Notes: generated by a model not told the origin, from the sequence alone. Positions 7,590 through 17,405 are shown, counted from the first letter of the stretch. The stretch is DNA of 64,000 nucleotides from an uncultured Bacteroidota bacterium (GCA_937873155.1 CALMVZ010000025.1:220636-284635), one strand, 5' to 3'. Numbers and translations: made by a program.

Positions 7590-10500
7590 GTGAAAACTAA
7601 ACAACGGCTGCTTCTTTTTATTTTCTGTTTTATAACAGGAGCCGCATTTTCACAATTGAACCGCTCTGAAAAGACAAAATTATTCATTACTTCAAACGAT
7701 ACGATCTACCTCGATTCATTGAGTTTGGTGCCCGGCAGTGTGAATTTAAATGATACAACTCTAAAATATAAGATCGATTATAAACGGCACGCTATTATTT
7801 TTGAAAAGGGAAGTCCGAGGCCTGATGGAATTGTGATCACTTATAAAACCTTCCCTTATAATTTTGAGAAGAGTTATTATCACAAAGATCCCGGATTGAT
7901 CACTAAAGATCTGTCGCGGCCACAAAATCCATTTACTATTTCTTTTAATGATCAGAATAACAACGGCAGCTTATTCATGAATGATGGATTGAATAAAAAT
8001 GGAAGTATCAGTCGTGGTATCACGTTTGGCAATAATCAGGATGTGGTGGTGAATTCGAATTTGAATTTACAGGTGAGTGGAAAATTAACGCCCGAGATCG
8101 ATATCATGATGGCGGCCACGGATAATAATATTCCGTTCCAGGCTGATGGAACGACTGCACAATTACAGGAATTCGATAAAGTATTCATTCAGCTCTCAAA
8201 TTATAACACGAAATTAATTGTGGGTGATTATCAATTGTCAAAACCGACGAATTCGTATTTCATGAACTTTTATAAGCGGGCGCAGGGAGCATATATTGCT
8301 AATGCTTATAAAGACAGCAGCGGAAAAAGACCTGTTATTTTCAGGACACAAGTGGCCGGTGCCGTTTCAAAAGGAAAATTTGCGAGGAATATTATTATCG
8401 GAACAGAAAATAATCAGGGCCCTTATCGTTTAACAGGGGCAAATAACGAACCGTTCATTATTGTTTTGTCGGGAACTGAAAAGGTTTATTTAGATGGAAA
8501 ATTATTACAACGCGGACAAGAGAATGATTACATTATTGATTACAATACGGCAGAATTAACTTTCACGGCCAAACAAATAATAACAAAGGACAAAAGGATC
8601 ACCGCAGAATTTCAATACGCAGAAAGAAACTACGGACGATCGCTCGCCTTCTTCGGTGAAGAGGTTGAGATAGGAAAACTGAAAATATTCGGAAACTTTT
8701 ATTCGGAACAGGATAACAAGAACAGGTCACTGCAGCAGACATTAACACAAGATCAAAAAAAGATCATGTTCGATATTGGAGATACTTTGACCAAAGCCGT
8801 TTATTCGGGAGCTGAGTTAGCTTCATTTAACGATTCGGAAGTTTTTTATTGGAAGAAGGATACTACTGTCAGCAGTGTATTATATCCGGGGATATTTGTT
8901 TACTCCACAAATCCTGATAGTGCAAAATACAGAGTTAGATTTTCAATTGTCGGTGCCCAGAAGGGAAATTATATCCAGGTAACATCCACTGCCAACGGAA
9001 AAGTGTACAAATGGGTAGCGCCTGTTGCGGGAGTGCCGCAAGGAAATTTTGAACCGTTAATTCCGTTGGTAACGCCAAAACAAAATCAAATGGCAACCGG
9101 TGGTTTCGAATATGCTTTTAACAGCAATCATAATTTAGTAATGGAGGGTTCTTATACGAAGAATGACATCAATACTTTTAGTCCGTATGATAGCAAGAAC
9201 GATGAAGGTTACGGTTATAAATTAAAAAGTCTGAATAAAACCGTTCTGCAAAAAGACACGACCGATAAATTACCGGTAAAGGCCATTTATAATTTAAATT
9301 ACGAATACATCCAGCAAAATTTCACGCAAGTTGAACGTTTCCGGTCGATAGAATTCCAGAGAGATTGGAACAGGCCTTACGTAGATGTGATAAGAACAGA
9401 TCAGCATATTGCAGCAGCTGAGGTTGGTGTAGAAAAAACAAACCGTTACCGCCTGATATATGGTTTCAATACGTTCCAGGAAGGAAGTTTTTTTACGGGC
9501 TACAAACAACACTTAGGAGGAAAATTCACTAAAGGAAAATTCATTTCAGATTATAACGGATCTTATTTGACCACAAACAATAATCCGATCAATACGGAAT
9601 TTTACCGTCACAAAAGTTTGATCTCGCAAGGCATTGGCAAAGTCAGATTTGCTTTGACCGACGAATTTGAAAATAATATGTTTCGCTCTTCATTGACGAA
9701 CACATTGCTAGCGCGTTCTTATCAGTTCTGGGATTGGGAAGCGAGTATTTCAAATACGGACTCAACAAAAAACAAAATAAAATTATTTTACCGTGAGCGG
9801 AAGGACAAACAGGTTTATGGTAAAGAAGTAAAAGACAGCACTTATGCCCAAAACGTTGGATTGCAATTAGGGATCTTCAGTATGCGCAATCATCCTATCA
9901 CATTTTATTTCACTTACCGCGAATTACATTTAGCAAAAAATATTGTTGGCACTTCTTTAAAGCCGGATAATACTTTACTCAGCCGTTTGGAATATAGCCC
10001 GCGTTTAATGAAAGGGTTTATTTCATCTACTTTGTTCTATGAAACAGGTTATGGTCTCGAGAACAAAAAAGAATTTTATTATATAGAAGTGGCGCCCGGA
10101 CAAGGCCAATACGCCTGGAATGATTATAACGGAAACGGCATAAAGGAGTTGAATGAGTTTGAAATTGCGCAGTTCGCCGATCAATCGAAATTCATCCGTG
10201 TTTATACGCCAACCAATCAATATGTAAAAGTGTTGCAGAACCAATTAAGTTTTTCTTTCAATCTACGGCCAACTGTTTTTGTGAAAGAAGGAAGCGGTGG
10301 TTTCACAAAATTCATTGGACGTTTTGCAACACAATCGGTTTACAGGGTGGATAATAAAACTTACGACAACGGACAGTTCTTCAATTATGATTTTTTCAAT
10401 AGCAGTGTTAGTGATACAGCTCTTTTGTCAACCAATTATGCTTTGAGGCAAAGCTTATTCTTTAATCAGTCAGCAACGGTTTTCGGAATGGATTATACAT

Positions 10501-11078
10501 TTTTGAATAATAAAGGGAAGCAATTGTTATTGAATGGTTTTGATTCGCGTGATAATTTTTCCCATGAGGTCCGTATCCGATTGAACTTTCTGAAAGCATG
10601 GAGTTTTTTGAGTAATAGTACCGGAGGGTATAAGACGTATGCCTCACAATTTTTCGCAACGCGTAATTATAAGATCGAATATTACGATTCGGAAGAGAAA
10701 TTAAGTTTCCAGCCGAATACAGCTTTCCGTTTAAGCGCGATCTACAAATATTCCCGGAAGCAAAACTTAGGCGAAGGCGGATTCCAGAAAGCATTGATCA
10801 ATGATTATGCTATCGAGATGCGTTATAACCAATCCGAAAAGGGTAGTTTTAATTTACGTGCCGATTTCTTAACTATAACATATAATGATATCGAAAGTTC
10901 TCCTGTCGCTTATGAAATGCTGAATGCTTTAAAGCCGGGATACAATTATACATGGAACATAAACTACCAAAGGAATCTGACAGGAAATATCCAGATCAGT
11001 ATAAATTATGAAGGAAGAAAATCGCCGAATGCAAAGATCGTGCACATTGGCGGAGCGCAGGTGAGGGCTTTCTTTTAA
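7590..11078 (+). CDS. Large SprA-like outer-membrane beta-barrel protein
   Basis: A 1162-residue protein with a signal peptide ending near GAAFSQ, starting at a GTG (7590-7592). The segment NGSISRGITFGNNQDVV, then LQVSGKLTPEIDIM and LQEFDKVFIQL (roughly residues 135-205), closely resembles the repeated signature of SprA, the T9SS translocon and gliding protein of Bacteroidota. It is less than half the length of SprA (usually over 2000 residues), so it is a shorter relative, not SprA itself. The rest is long alternating aromatic strands ending in a short sequence with a C-terminal Phe, as in outer-membrane barrels. Its stop overlaps that of the convergent lipoprotein gene within TTAA. Function unknown. 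Confidence 0.72.
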   Translation: MKTKQRLLLFIFCFITGAAFSQLNRSEKTKLFITSNDTIYLDSLSLVPGSVNLNDTTLKYKIDYKRHAIIFEKGSPRPDGIVITYKTFPYNFEKSYYHKDPGLITKDLSRPQNPFTISFNDQNNNGSLFMNDGLNKNGSISRGITFGNNQDVVVNSNLNLQVSGKLTPEIDIMMAATDNNIPFQADGTTAQLQEFDKVFIQLSNYNTKLIVGDYQLSKPTNSYFMNFYKRAQGAYIANAYKDSSGKRPVIFRTQVAGAVSKGKFARNIIIGTENNQGPYRLTGANNEPFIIVLSGTEKVYLDGKLLQRGQENDYIIDYNTAELTFTAKQIITKDKRITAEFQYAERNYGRSLAFFGEEVEIGKLKIFGNFYSEQDNKNRSLQQTLTQDQKKIMFDIGDTLTKAVYSGAELASFNDSEVFYWKKDTTVSSVLYPGIFVYSTNPDSAKYRVRFSIVGAQKGNYIQVTSTANGKVYKWVAPVAGVPQGNFEPLIPLVTPKQNQMATGGFEYAFNSNHNLVMEGSYTKNDINTFSPYDSKNDEGYGYKLKSLNKTVLQKDTTDKLPVKAIYNLNYEYIQQNFTQVERFRSIEFQRDWNRPYVDVIRTDQHIAAAEVGVEKTNRYRLIYGFNTFQEGSFFTGYKQHLGGKFTKGKFISDYNGSYLTTNNNPINTEFYRHKSLISQGIGKVRFALTDEFENNMFRSSLTNTLLARSYQFWDWEASISNTDSTKNKIKLFYRERKDKQVYGKEVKDSTYAQNVGLQLGIFSMRNHPITFYFTYRELHLAKNIVGTSLKPDNTLLSRLEYSPRLMKGFISSTLFYETGYGLENKKEFYYIEVAPGQGQYAWNDYNGNGIKELNEFEIAQFADQSKFIRVYTPTNQYVKVLQNQLSFSFNLRPTVFVKEGSGGFTKFIGRFATQSVYRVDNKTYDNGQFFNYDFFNSSVSDTALLSTNYALRQSLFFNQSATVFGMDYTFLNNKGKQLLLNGFDSRDNFSHEVRIRLNFLKAWSFLSNSTGGYKTYASQFFATRNYKIEYYDSEEKLSFQPNTAFRLSAIYKYSRKQNLGEGGFQKALINDYAIEMRYNQSEKGSFNLRADFLTITYNDIESSPVAYEMLNALKPGYNYTWNINYQRNLTGNIQISINYEGRKSPNAKIVHIGGAQVRAFF

Positions 11079-11584
11079 TTTATTTTTGTGGCACGGTAAT
11101 CTATTACCTTTTCCTTATTGGCATAGAACCCGCGCTGAGTTACTTCAATAACCGAATCGCCAATAATTTTATATTGCATGATTGAAGGAAAATCACGGAA
11201 AGGATTCTCAAAAACATACAGATTATTTTCGCCTTTGGTCAAGGTAAATTCAGCTTCTTTATTTTGCTTCTGGTCTTTTACATCATAGAATAAAGTGGTC
11301 TTTTCTTTTTCATGCATCAATCTCATCTTAATATTTAAAAGCGTATCAATACAATCGCGCGTTAAAAAATAACCTGTACCTGTATAATTATTATTGTCAA
11401 CTTTTATCCATTCTTCATAATAGAATCCGGATTGGTCATTCACCACCACATATTTTCCCTGGATCCAGTTAAAACCTGCAGATGCAGAATCAGTTCCTTT
11501 GTTTTCCGGCAAATTCGGTTCACCACCGCCACAAGAACTAAATAGCAAGGCAATGCAGATTAATATGAGGGGGATAAACTTCAC
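11075..11584 (-). CDS. Lipoprotein of the DUF6265-like family
   Basis: A 169-residue lipoprotein with signal LLFSSCGGG and Cys near residue 19. The body (WIQGKYVV, YYEEWIKVDNNNYTGTGYFL, FENPFRDFPSIMQYKI) resembles DUF6265, a lipocalin-like beta-barrel fold of unknown role that in other species begins with a tryptophan-rich W-x-x-G-x-W strand. It converges with the SprA-like gene and their stops share the palindrome TTAA at 11075-11078. Periplasmic or outer-membrane facing by inference. Confidence 0.65.
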   Translation of the reverse strand: MKFIPLILICIALLFSSCGGGEPNLPENKGTDSASAGFNWIQGKYVVVNDQSGFYYEEWIKVDNNNYTGTGYFLTRDCIDTLLNIKMRLMHEKEKTTLFYDVKDQKQNKEAEFTLTKGENNLYVFENPFRDFPSIMQYKIIGDSVIEVTQRGFYANKEKVIDYRATKIN

Positions 11585-11624
11585 AATTAAGACAAATATA
11601 CCTTAAAATATAATTGATTGTACG

Positions 11625-11632
11625 TAAATTAG
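11625..11632 (+). promoter_or_regulatory. Candidate -7 box giving a leaderless start
   Basis: TAAATTAG, one mismatch from TAnnTTTG, five bases before a TTG at 11638. The surrounding 13 bases (CGTAAATTAGCAG, 11623-11635) occur again, in the same orientation relative to the gene, just before the ATG of the C45 gene at 29201. Confidence 0.4.
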
Positions 11633-11637
11633 CAGTA

Positions 11638-12231
11638 TTGAAAAATGCGGTTATTATATTTTTAACGTTTTGCATTTCCTATTGTTGGGCGCAAAAGGAT
11701 ACTTTGCCTTATAATAAGAAAAAGGAGATCATTTTCGATAATAAAAGGTACCGTGTTTACAACAATTATCTGACGTTCGGTGCAGGTAAAGCGTATTCAG
11801 ATATCCGACGGATCGTTCAAAGTGTTTTAAATGTTGATTTTCAATTTCACTTGCAAAAAGAATATTTTCAGCTTGGATTTTTTATGAGTGGCGACGAATT
11901 CTTAAGGAATACAGATATTTCCGGTCATGTTTGTTATGGTAAAAGATGGGAGTATAATTATTTTAACTGGGCTGTTTTTGTAGGGCCTTCTTATTCTTAT
12001 TTTGTTACGGGATCAACCGATACTTCAGGGGTTTTCACTGTAAAGTCACATACACCCATAGGCGGTTATTTGTGTTTGCAAGGGGTATATAAAGTTAAGT
12101 ACGATGTCGGTTTAGGATTAGAATTATTCGCTGACATAAGCGCCGAGCAAAAAATGGCCGGACTGCGTGTGATTTGTTATTTTTCCGGTGCGTACCGCGG
12201 AGAAAAAAGAGGCTATAAAAAGAAGAAATGA
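11638..12231 (+). CDS. Exported outer-membrane beta-barrel-like protein
   Basis: About 197 residues. I place the start at the TTG 11638-11640, which gives a compact signal peptide (MKNAVIIFLTFCISYCWAQ); an earlier TTG at 11614 would add eight residues ahead of it. The mature part is rich in alternating aromatic strands (YLTFGAGKAY, FQLGFFMSGDEFL, FNWAVFVGPSYSYF, VGLGLELFADISAEQ), typical of small outer-membrane barrels. No named family recognised. It is the first gene of a closely spaced plus-strand run up to 16980. Confidence 0.65.
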   Translation: MKNAVIIFLTFCISYCWAQKDTLPYNKKKEIIFDNKRYRVYNNYLTFGAGKAYSDIRRIVQSVLNVDFQFHLQKEYFQLGFFMSGDEFLRNTDISGHVCYGKRWEYNYFNWAVFVGPSYSYFVTGSTDTSGVFTVKSHTPIGGYLCLQGVYKVKYDVGLGLELFADISAEQKMAGLRVICYFSGAYRGEKRGYKKKK

Positions 12232-12247
12232 TCCCCGCGGGAATTTC

Positions 12248-13303
12248 ATGATTAATGTTGATGTTATAGTTGTCGGACAAGGCCTTGCCGGAAGTGTTCT
12301 GTCGTTAAAATTGAAAGAGCAAGGTTATACTATAGCAGTTATTGATCAGCCTGAATTATCAGCTTGCTCAAAAGTTGCCGCCGGAATTTGGAATCCTGTA
12401 GTTTTTAAACGGCTTACCAAAAGCTGGATGATAGATGAATTGCTGCCTGAACTTTTAAGATTTTACCGTCAACAGGAAAAACTGTTTAATGCTTCATTAA
12501 TTACGGAGCGTGAAATAGTAAAAATATTTTCGGAGCAACAAGAGATTGATCTGTGGAAGAAAAAGGCCGAAGGGGAATTAAAGAATTATCTCGATGAAGC
12601 AATTTACACAGATGAAATTACAGGAATAAAAAAGTCGCCTTTGGGATATTCAAAAGTTTTACGGGCGGGAAACCTGGATGTAAAATTATTTCTTCAGTTA
12701 ACACAAGAATATTTGAAAGACGGTTTTATAAATGAAGAATTCAATTATAAGGATCTGAGAATTTCTGAAACTATCGACTACAAAAATATAAAAGCAAAGC
12801 ACATTGTATTTGCTGATGGTTACCTGATGAAACACAATCCGTATTTTAATTACGTTCCATTCAAACCCGCCAAAGGAGAAGTGCTTACTGTAGGCTCAGA
12901 AGATCTGGATATTGGAAGTAACATTATAAATAAAAATGCCTTCCTGATGCAATTGGAAAACGGGATCTATAAATTAGGCGCTACCTACAATTGGGATGAT
13001 TTAAATGAAGCTAAAAGCGAGGTTGCATTGAATGAATTGCAAGATAAGTTTTCAAAACTATCAGAGGCTCCGTATAAGATAATAGAACATGAAGCAGGAG
13101 TAAGGCCATCGGTTATCGACCGTCGTCCTGTAATCGGGTCTCATCCTCAGCATAAAAAGATCTTCGTATTTAATGGTCTTGGTACAAAAGGAGTTATGCT
13201 GGCCCCTTATTTTGCCCAAAAACTTGTGGATCATATAAAGGTTAGCGAACCCTTAAATGACGAAGTAAATGTTGCAAGATTTAATAAGTTTTTTGTACAT
13301 TAA
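12248..13303 (+). CDS. FAD-dependent oxidoreductase, DAO (D-amino-acid oxidase-like) family
   Basis: A 351-residue flavoprotein. The ATG at 12248 places the FAD-binding Rossmann signature directly at the N-terminus (VDVIVVGQGLAGSVL, about residues 4-18), followed by a DAO-type fold and a C-terminal flavin contact GVRPSVIDRRPVIG and FNGLGTKGVMLAPY. A longer reading from 12188 only adds a basic tail overlapping the previous gene and is rejected. Enzymes of this class oxidise amines or amino acids; the substrate cannot be read from sequence. It precedes the RimK-associated protease gene by 11 bases. Confidence 0.82.
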   Translation: MINVDVIVVGQGLAGSVLSLKLKEQGYTIAVIDQPELSACSKVAAGIWNPVVFKRLTKSWMIDELLPELLRFYRQQEKLFNASLITEREIVKIFSEQQEIDLWKKKAEGELKNYLDEAIYTDEITGIKKSPLGYSKVLRAGNLDVKLFLQLTQEYLKDGFINEEFNYKDLRISETIDYKNIKAKHIVFADGYLMKHNPYFNYVPFKPAKGEVLTVGSEDLDIGSNIINKNAFLMQLENGIYKLGATYNWDDLNEAKSEVALNELQDKFSKLSEAPYKIIEHEAGVRPSVIDRRPVIGSHPQHKKIFVFNGLGTKGVMLAPYFAQKLVDHIKVSEPLNDEVNVARFNKFFVH

Positions 13304-13314
13304 CCTTCTCAATA

Positions 13315-13785
13315 ATGAAGAAAAGTAAGAACAGGATCCGTTTGATCGGCCGTAGGGAATTCATTGATTTTCCTGAGCTGAATATTTTTTCGGTGGAGGC
13401 AAAGATAGATACCGGCGCTTATACATCTTCTGTACACTGTTCTGATATCGAAATAAAAAAGATTGGCGATAAACCTGTTCTCTGTTTTAAATTATTGGAT
13501 ACTTCCCATCCTGAATTCTCAAAGCAAACTCATCAATTCACTGAATTCTATCAAAAGAAGATAAAGAATTCGTTTGGAGAAATGGAAGAGCGTTACATAG
13601 TTAAAACAAAAATTAAACTGGGAAAAAAAGCGATCCTTACAACCTTATCTTTAAGCGACAGGGAGAATATGAGGTATCCTGTTCTGATCGGCCGGCGTTT
13701 GTTAAAAGGCAAGTTCCTGATCGACGTAAATAAAATTCATACAGGCGGAATACGGATCAGCAGATCAATTAATGATTATATTTAA
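13315..13785 (+). CDS. RimK-associated retropepsin-like (ATP-dependent zinc protease family) protein
   Basis: A 156-residue protein of the family named ATP-dependent zinc protease (PF05618), which has a retropepsin-like fold. The active-site type motif [11 protein letters not shown] is at residues 31-41, followed by a [10 protein letters not shown] block near 120-130 that is diagnostic of the family. These proteins are encoded next to rimK in many bacteria and are thought to act on RimK-made glutamate tails; that role is inference here. It lies 11 bases after the oxidoreductase gene and 14 before rimK. Confidence 0.85.
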   Translation: MKKSKNRIRLIGRREFIDFPELNIFSVEAKIDTGAYTSSVHCSDIEIKKIGDKPVLCFKLLDTSHPEFSKQTHQFTEFYQKKIKNSFGEMEERYIVKTKIKLGKKAILTTLSLSDRENMRYPVLIGRRLLKGKFLIDVNKIHTGGIRISRSINDYI

Positions 13786-13799
13786 AGTATTATTTTACT

Positions 13800-14696
13800 A
13801 TGAAAATAGCAGTTCTATCACGTAACCGGAATTTGTATTCAACCAGGCGGTTGATCGAAGCAGGTGAAAAACGCGGGCATGAAATTCTTTTGCTGGATCA
13901 CATGAAATGTGTTCTTGTTATTGAGCAGGGCCGCCCGCACATTTATTATAACGGTAAAGAAGTAACAGGCGTAAATGCTGTTATTCCGCGTATCGGTGCA
14001 TCAGCAACTTTTTACGGTTCGGCAGTTGTCCGTCAGTTCGAAATGATGAAAATTTTTACAGCGGTTGAATCGCAGGCACTAGTACGTTCACGTGATAAAT
14101 TAAGAAGTCTGCAGATCTTAGCTCGTGCCGGACTTGGAATTCCAAAAACAGCATTTGCATCTTCACCAAAGGATAAAGATATTGATAGTGTTATTGAAGC
14201 AATAGGCGGCGCGCCTTGTGTTATTAAATTATTAGAAGGTACACAAGGTATCGGCGTTATTCTCGCAGAAAATCAAAAAGCAGCGAAATCTGTTATTGAA
14301 GCATTCTTAAAATTGGATGCAAGTATCTTAGTTCAGGAATTCATTAAAGAATCAAAAGGTGCCGATATCCGTGTGTTTGTTGTTGATGGTCAGGTGATCG
14401 GTGCGATGAAACGCCAGGCTAAGGAAGGTGAATTCAGAAGTAATTTACATAGAGGCGGAAGCGCTACGGTGATACAATTAAGTTCGGAGGAAAGAGCAAC
14501 GGCAATTAAAGCCGCAAAAAAGTTAGGTTTGAATATAGCGGGTGTTGATCTTCTGCAAAGTGACAGGGGGCCGTTAGTGATGGAAGTGAACTCTTCTCCG
14601 GGACTAGAGGGTATTGAAGGTGCGACAGGAATTGATATTGCCGGAAAGATAATTGAGTACGTTGAGAGAAATGAATTTAATAAGCCCGGAGAATAA
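13800..14696 (+). CDS. rimK: RimK-family alpha-L-glutamate ligase (ATP-grasp)
   Basis: A 298-residue ATP-grasp ligase. RimK of other bacteria adds glutamates to the C-terminus of ribosomal protein S6. Visible family blocks: [18 protein letters not shown] at the N-terminus, [17 protein letters not shown] (the ATP-binding strand-loop), [17 protein letters not shown], and the metal and nucleotide motif [13 protein letters not shown] near the end. Length is typical. Flanked by the retropepsin-like gene and the aspartoacylase-like gene, the usual RimK neighbourhood. The rpsF gene for S6 is not in this window. Confidence 0.92.
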   Translation: MKIAVLSRNRNLYSTRRLIEAGEKRGHEILLLDHMKCVLVIEQGRPHIYYNGKEVTGVNAVIPRIGASATFYGSAVVRQFEMMKIFTAVESQALVRSRDKLRSLQILARAGLGIPKTAFASSPKDKDIDSVIEAIGGAPCVIKLLEGTQGIGVILAENQKAAKSVIEAFLKLDASILVQEFIKESKGADIRVFVVDGQVIGAMKRQAKEGEFRSNLHRGGSATVIQLSSEERATAIKAAKKLGLNIAGVDLLQSDRGPLVMEVNSSPGLEGIEGATGIDIAGKIIEYVERNEFNKPGE

Positions 14697-14699
14697 ATT

Positions 14700-15644
14700 A
14701 TGACAGCGATCTCGATCAACGGCCAGGAAATAAAAGCAGGAGAGAACAAAACGGTCATTCTGAATTCTTACGAATTGCACACAAAGTCATCCATTAAAAT
14801 TCCTGTGCATGTGTTCCGTTCAAAAAAATCGGGACCAACTATTTTATTCAGCGCAGGATTGCATGGTGAAGAAACCAATGGGATCGAGATCATACGGAAA
14901 TTAGTAGAGCGTGAAGAAGTACAAAATTTGAAATGCGGAAGTATCATCGCTATTCCTGTAATTAATATTGTTTCATTTCTATATTCTACAAGAGATCTTC
15001 CGGATGGGAGGGATCTTAACCGTTGTTTCCCCGGAACCAAGAATGGTTCATTGGGAAGCAGGATTGCCTATGACTTAATGAAACACATTATTCCGCTGAT
15101 AGATTTTGGAGTTGACTTTCATACCGGCGGCGCCAAGATCAATAACTACCCGCAGATCCGTTGTGTATTTGATTTTCCTGAGAATTTAGAAATTGCAAAG
15201 AAATTTTCGGCACCTTTGATCATTGACAGTAATTACCGCGAAGGCACTTTACGCCATGAAGCTGCAAAAAAGAATAAACCTATTTTGGTGTTTGAAGGAG
15301 GTGAAAGTATGCGCTTCGATTATTTATCGATCAATGAAGGTATGAGCGGATGTTTGCGTTTAATGAAAGCATATGGGATGTTAGATCTTGAGCTTCCTAA
15401 TAATCCAAGTGTACAAATTAAGGATGACAAATGGATCCGTGCAGCAGAAAGCGGATTGTTCCATATGAATGCAAGTAATGGCGCCTACGTTCGTAAGGAT
15501 GATCTTTTGGGAGTGATCTGCAATCCTTTCGGTAATGTAGAACATAAAATTTTGGCAACTGTGGATGGATATATTGTCGGGATAAATAATCAGCCTGTAG
15601 TAAATGAGGGCGATGCTTTAATTCATATAGGAATGGATGTGTGA
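14700..15644 (+). CDS. Succinylglutamate desuccinylase/aspartoacylase-family zinc hydrolase
   Basis: A 314-residue M14-like metallohydrolase. Zinc ligands are visible as HGEE (His55, Glu58) and DFHTGG (His141), and the substrate-binding RDLNRCFPG block sits at 104-112. The C-terminal beta domain (about 230-314) carries VRKDDLLGVICNPFG. Members next to rimK are proposed to remove acyl or glutamyl groups; no exact substrate can be given. It starts three bases after rimK ends and stops one base before the next gene, so it is within one operon. Confidence 0.87.
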   Translation: MTAISINGQEIKAGENKTVILNSYELHTKSSIKIPVHVFRSKKSGPTILFSAGLHGEETNGIEIIRKLVEREEVQNLKCGSIIAIPVINIVSFLYSTRDLPDGRDLNRCFPGTKNGSLGSRIAYDLMKHIIPLIDFGVDFHTGGAKINNYPQIRCVFDFPENLEIAKKFSAPLIIDSNYREGTLRHEAAKKNKPILVFEGGESMRFDYLSINEGMSGCLRLMKAYGMLDLELPNNPSVQIKDDKWIRAAESGLFHMNASNGAYVRKDDLLGVICNPFGNVEHKILATVDGYIVGINNQPVVNEGDALIHIGMDV

Positions 15645-15645
15645 T

Positions 15646-16980
15646 ATGGAAGTGGATGTAATTATAATCGGAGGCGGTCCTGCCGGAAGTTCTATGGGAT
15701 CATACCTGGCAAAATCCGGAGTGAAATGTATCATTTTTGAAAAAGAAAAATTTCCCCGTCCGCATGTTGGAGAATCTTTGGTTCCTTCAAGTACGCGCGT
15801 ATTTAACGAGTTGAACTTTATTCCGAAAATGGAAAAGGCAGGTTTTCCGAAAAAATTCGGTGCAGCCTGGACCACTTATAATTCAGATCAGATCTATCAT
15901 CACGATTTTAAAGACCTGGAAGAAAGCGATGTGGATATCCGTTTCAATGAACGCGAACAACAAGACGTTGATCAGCCCTACACTTATCATGTGGATAGAG
16001 GTTTGTTTGATAAATTATTATTGGAACATGCTGAAGAATTGGGGGCAGAAGTTCACCAGGAAGCGGATGTTTTTCATGTAGAATTTGTAAATAAGGATAG
16101 AGTAGAGGTTAAGGTCAGATTCCCGGATAAGGAAGAAAAAAAATACGCTTGCAAGATCTTAGTGGATGCGAGCGGGCGGAATACTTTTATGGGAAATAAA
16201 TTAAAGATCAAGATCAAGGATCCTGTTTTTAACCAATGTGCTTTCCATACCTGGTTCACGGATTTCGATAGGAATTCATTTAAAGATCCTGATTTTATTT
16301 ATATCCATTTTATTCCGGTTTCCAATACCTGGATGTGGCAAATTCCGATCAATGAAACTACAACTAGTTTTGGAGTGGTGACCCAAAAAGATAATTTCCC
16401 GAATACAAATGAACAACGTGAAGCGTTTTTCTGGGATTGTGTTGCCAAACGTCCGGAATTAGACAAGCAATTGAAAAAAGCAAAACGCGTTCGTCCTTAT
16501 ACCGTGGAGGGCGATTACAGTTATGCAATGACGGAATTGGTGAAGGATAATTTGATTCTCATTGGTGATGCAGCACGTTTTGTGGATCCTATATTCTCAA
16601 GTGGCGTAAGTGTGGCGTTGAACAGTGCAAGATTTGCATCCAGAGATATTGTTGAAGCCTTGAAAAAAGGGGATCATACTGCAACGTCATTTGATACCTA
16701 CAATAAAACCATTCGGGCCGGTGTTAACAATTGGTACAATTTCATTAAGATGTATTATCGATTGAATGTACTCTTCACGTATTTTGTTAATCAACCAAAG
16801 TATCGTTTAGATATAATTAAATTCCTTCAAGGAGATGTTTACGATGATACCGCTCCAAAATTATTAAAGGAAATGGAAAAGATCATTTCCCAGGTGGAGA
16901 GCAATCCTAAACATCCGCTCCATGCTTTCTTGGGAAACCTGACGTCGAATTCTTTTAATGTGTTTGAGAAGAAGAATTAA
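15646..16980 (+). CDS. FAD-dependent oxidoreductase of the flavin-halogenase-like group
   Basis: A 444-residue flavoprotein. The ATG at 15646 puts the FAD motif GGGPAGSS at residues 9-16; the longer ATG at 15637 overlaps the preceding gene and is rejected. FPRPHVGESLVPSS (36-49) and the WxWxIP motif W229-M-W231-Q-I-P234 are typical of flavin-dependent halogenases, and Lys70 in GFPKKFGA sits where these enzymes have their catalytic lysine. GDAARFVDPIFSSGV marks the second FAD contact. It could be a halogenase or only a related monooxygenase or reductase. Genomic partner: the RimK triad, one base upstream. Confidence 0.75.
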   Translation: MEVDVIIIGGGPAGSSMGSYLAKSGVKCIIFEKEKFPRPHVGESLVPSSTRVFNELNFIPKMEKAGFPKKFGAAWTTYNSDQIYHHDFKDLEESDVDIRFNEREQQDVDQPYTYHVDRGLFDKLLLEHAEELGAEVHQEADVFHVEFVNKDRVEVKVRFPDKEEKKYACKILVDASGRNTFMGNKLKIKIKDPVFNQCAFHTWFTDFDRNSFKDPDFIYIHFIPVSNTWMWQIPINETTTSFGVVTQKDNFPNTNEQREAFFWDCVAKRPELDKQLKKAKRVRPYTVEGDYSYAMTELVKDNLILIGDAARFVDPIFSSGVSVALNSARFASRDIVEALKKGDHTATSFDTYNKTIRAGVNNWYNFIKMYYRLNVLFTYFVNQPKYRLDIIKFLQGDVYDDTAPKLLKEMEKIISQVESNPKHPLHAFLGNLTSNSFNVFEKKN

Positions 16981-17000
16981 TCCATTGTCGAATTGCCACA

Positions 17001-17405
17001 TTATTTCTTCTCCTGGCAAAGTTCGACTAAAACTCCGTTAGTACTTTTAGGGTGTAAAAAGCAGATGATCTTATTATCAGCGCCGTCTTTTGGTTGCTGG
17101 TGGATCAATTCAAAACCTTCTTTTTTCAGGCGGTCCATTTCTGCAACAATATCATCAACTGCATAAGCAATGTGATGGATGCCTTCTCCTTTTTTCTCTA
17201 TAAATTTTGCTATGGAACTATCAGGTGTTGTAGAGGCCACTAATTCGATCTTGGTTTCGCCGAGCATAAAAAAACTGGTGCTTACGCCTTCACTTTCTAC
17301 TTTCTCAATTTTGTAATGATCTTTCCCAAAGAGTTTTTTAAACAGCTCATTTGAGCTCTCCAGGCTCTTCACGGCGATACCAATATGTTCTATTTTTTTA
17401 AGCAT
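17001..17405 (-). CDS. mce: Methylmalonyl-CoA epimerase
   Basis: A 134-residue glyoxalase-fold enzyme that interconverts the R and S forms of methylmalonyl-CoA between propionyl-CoA and succinyl-CoA. The paired beta-alpha-beta modules are visible: KIEHIGIAVKSLESS (His7 as metal ligand), KIELVAS, GIHHIAYAVDDI and GVLVELCQ near the end, with the last Glu a metal ligand. The start is the ATG at 17403-17405; a longer reading to 17447 runs through the promoter. It faces tatA from a shared divergent promoter. Confidence 0.93.
   Translation of the reverse strand: MLKKIEHIGIAVKSLESSNELFKKLFGKDHYKIEKVESEGVSTSFFMLGETKIELVASTTPDSSIAKFIEKKGEGIHHIAYAVDDIVAEMDRLKKEGFELIHQQPKDGADNKIICFLHPKSTNGVLVELCQEKK

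Noticed and set aside
12188..12247. N-terminal extension of the FAD oxidoreductase
   Set aside because: The extra 20 residues are basic, overlap the preceding gene, and precede the FAD motif that normally begins near residue 5.
14390..14758. A minus-strand frame across the rimK/M14 junction
   Set aside because: Both plus-strand genes are well supported; no domain is visible in the opposite frame.
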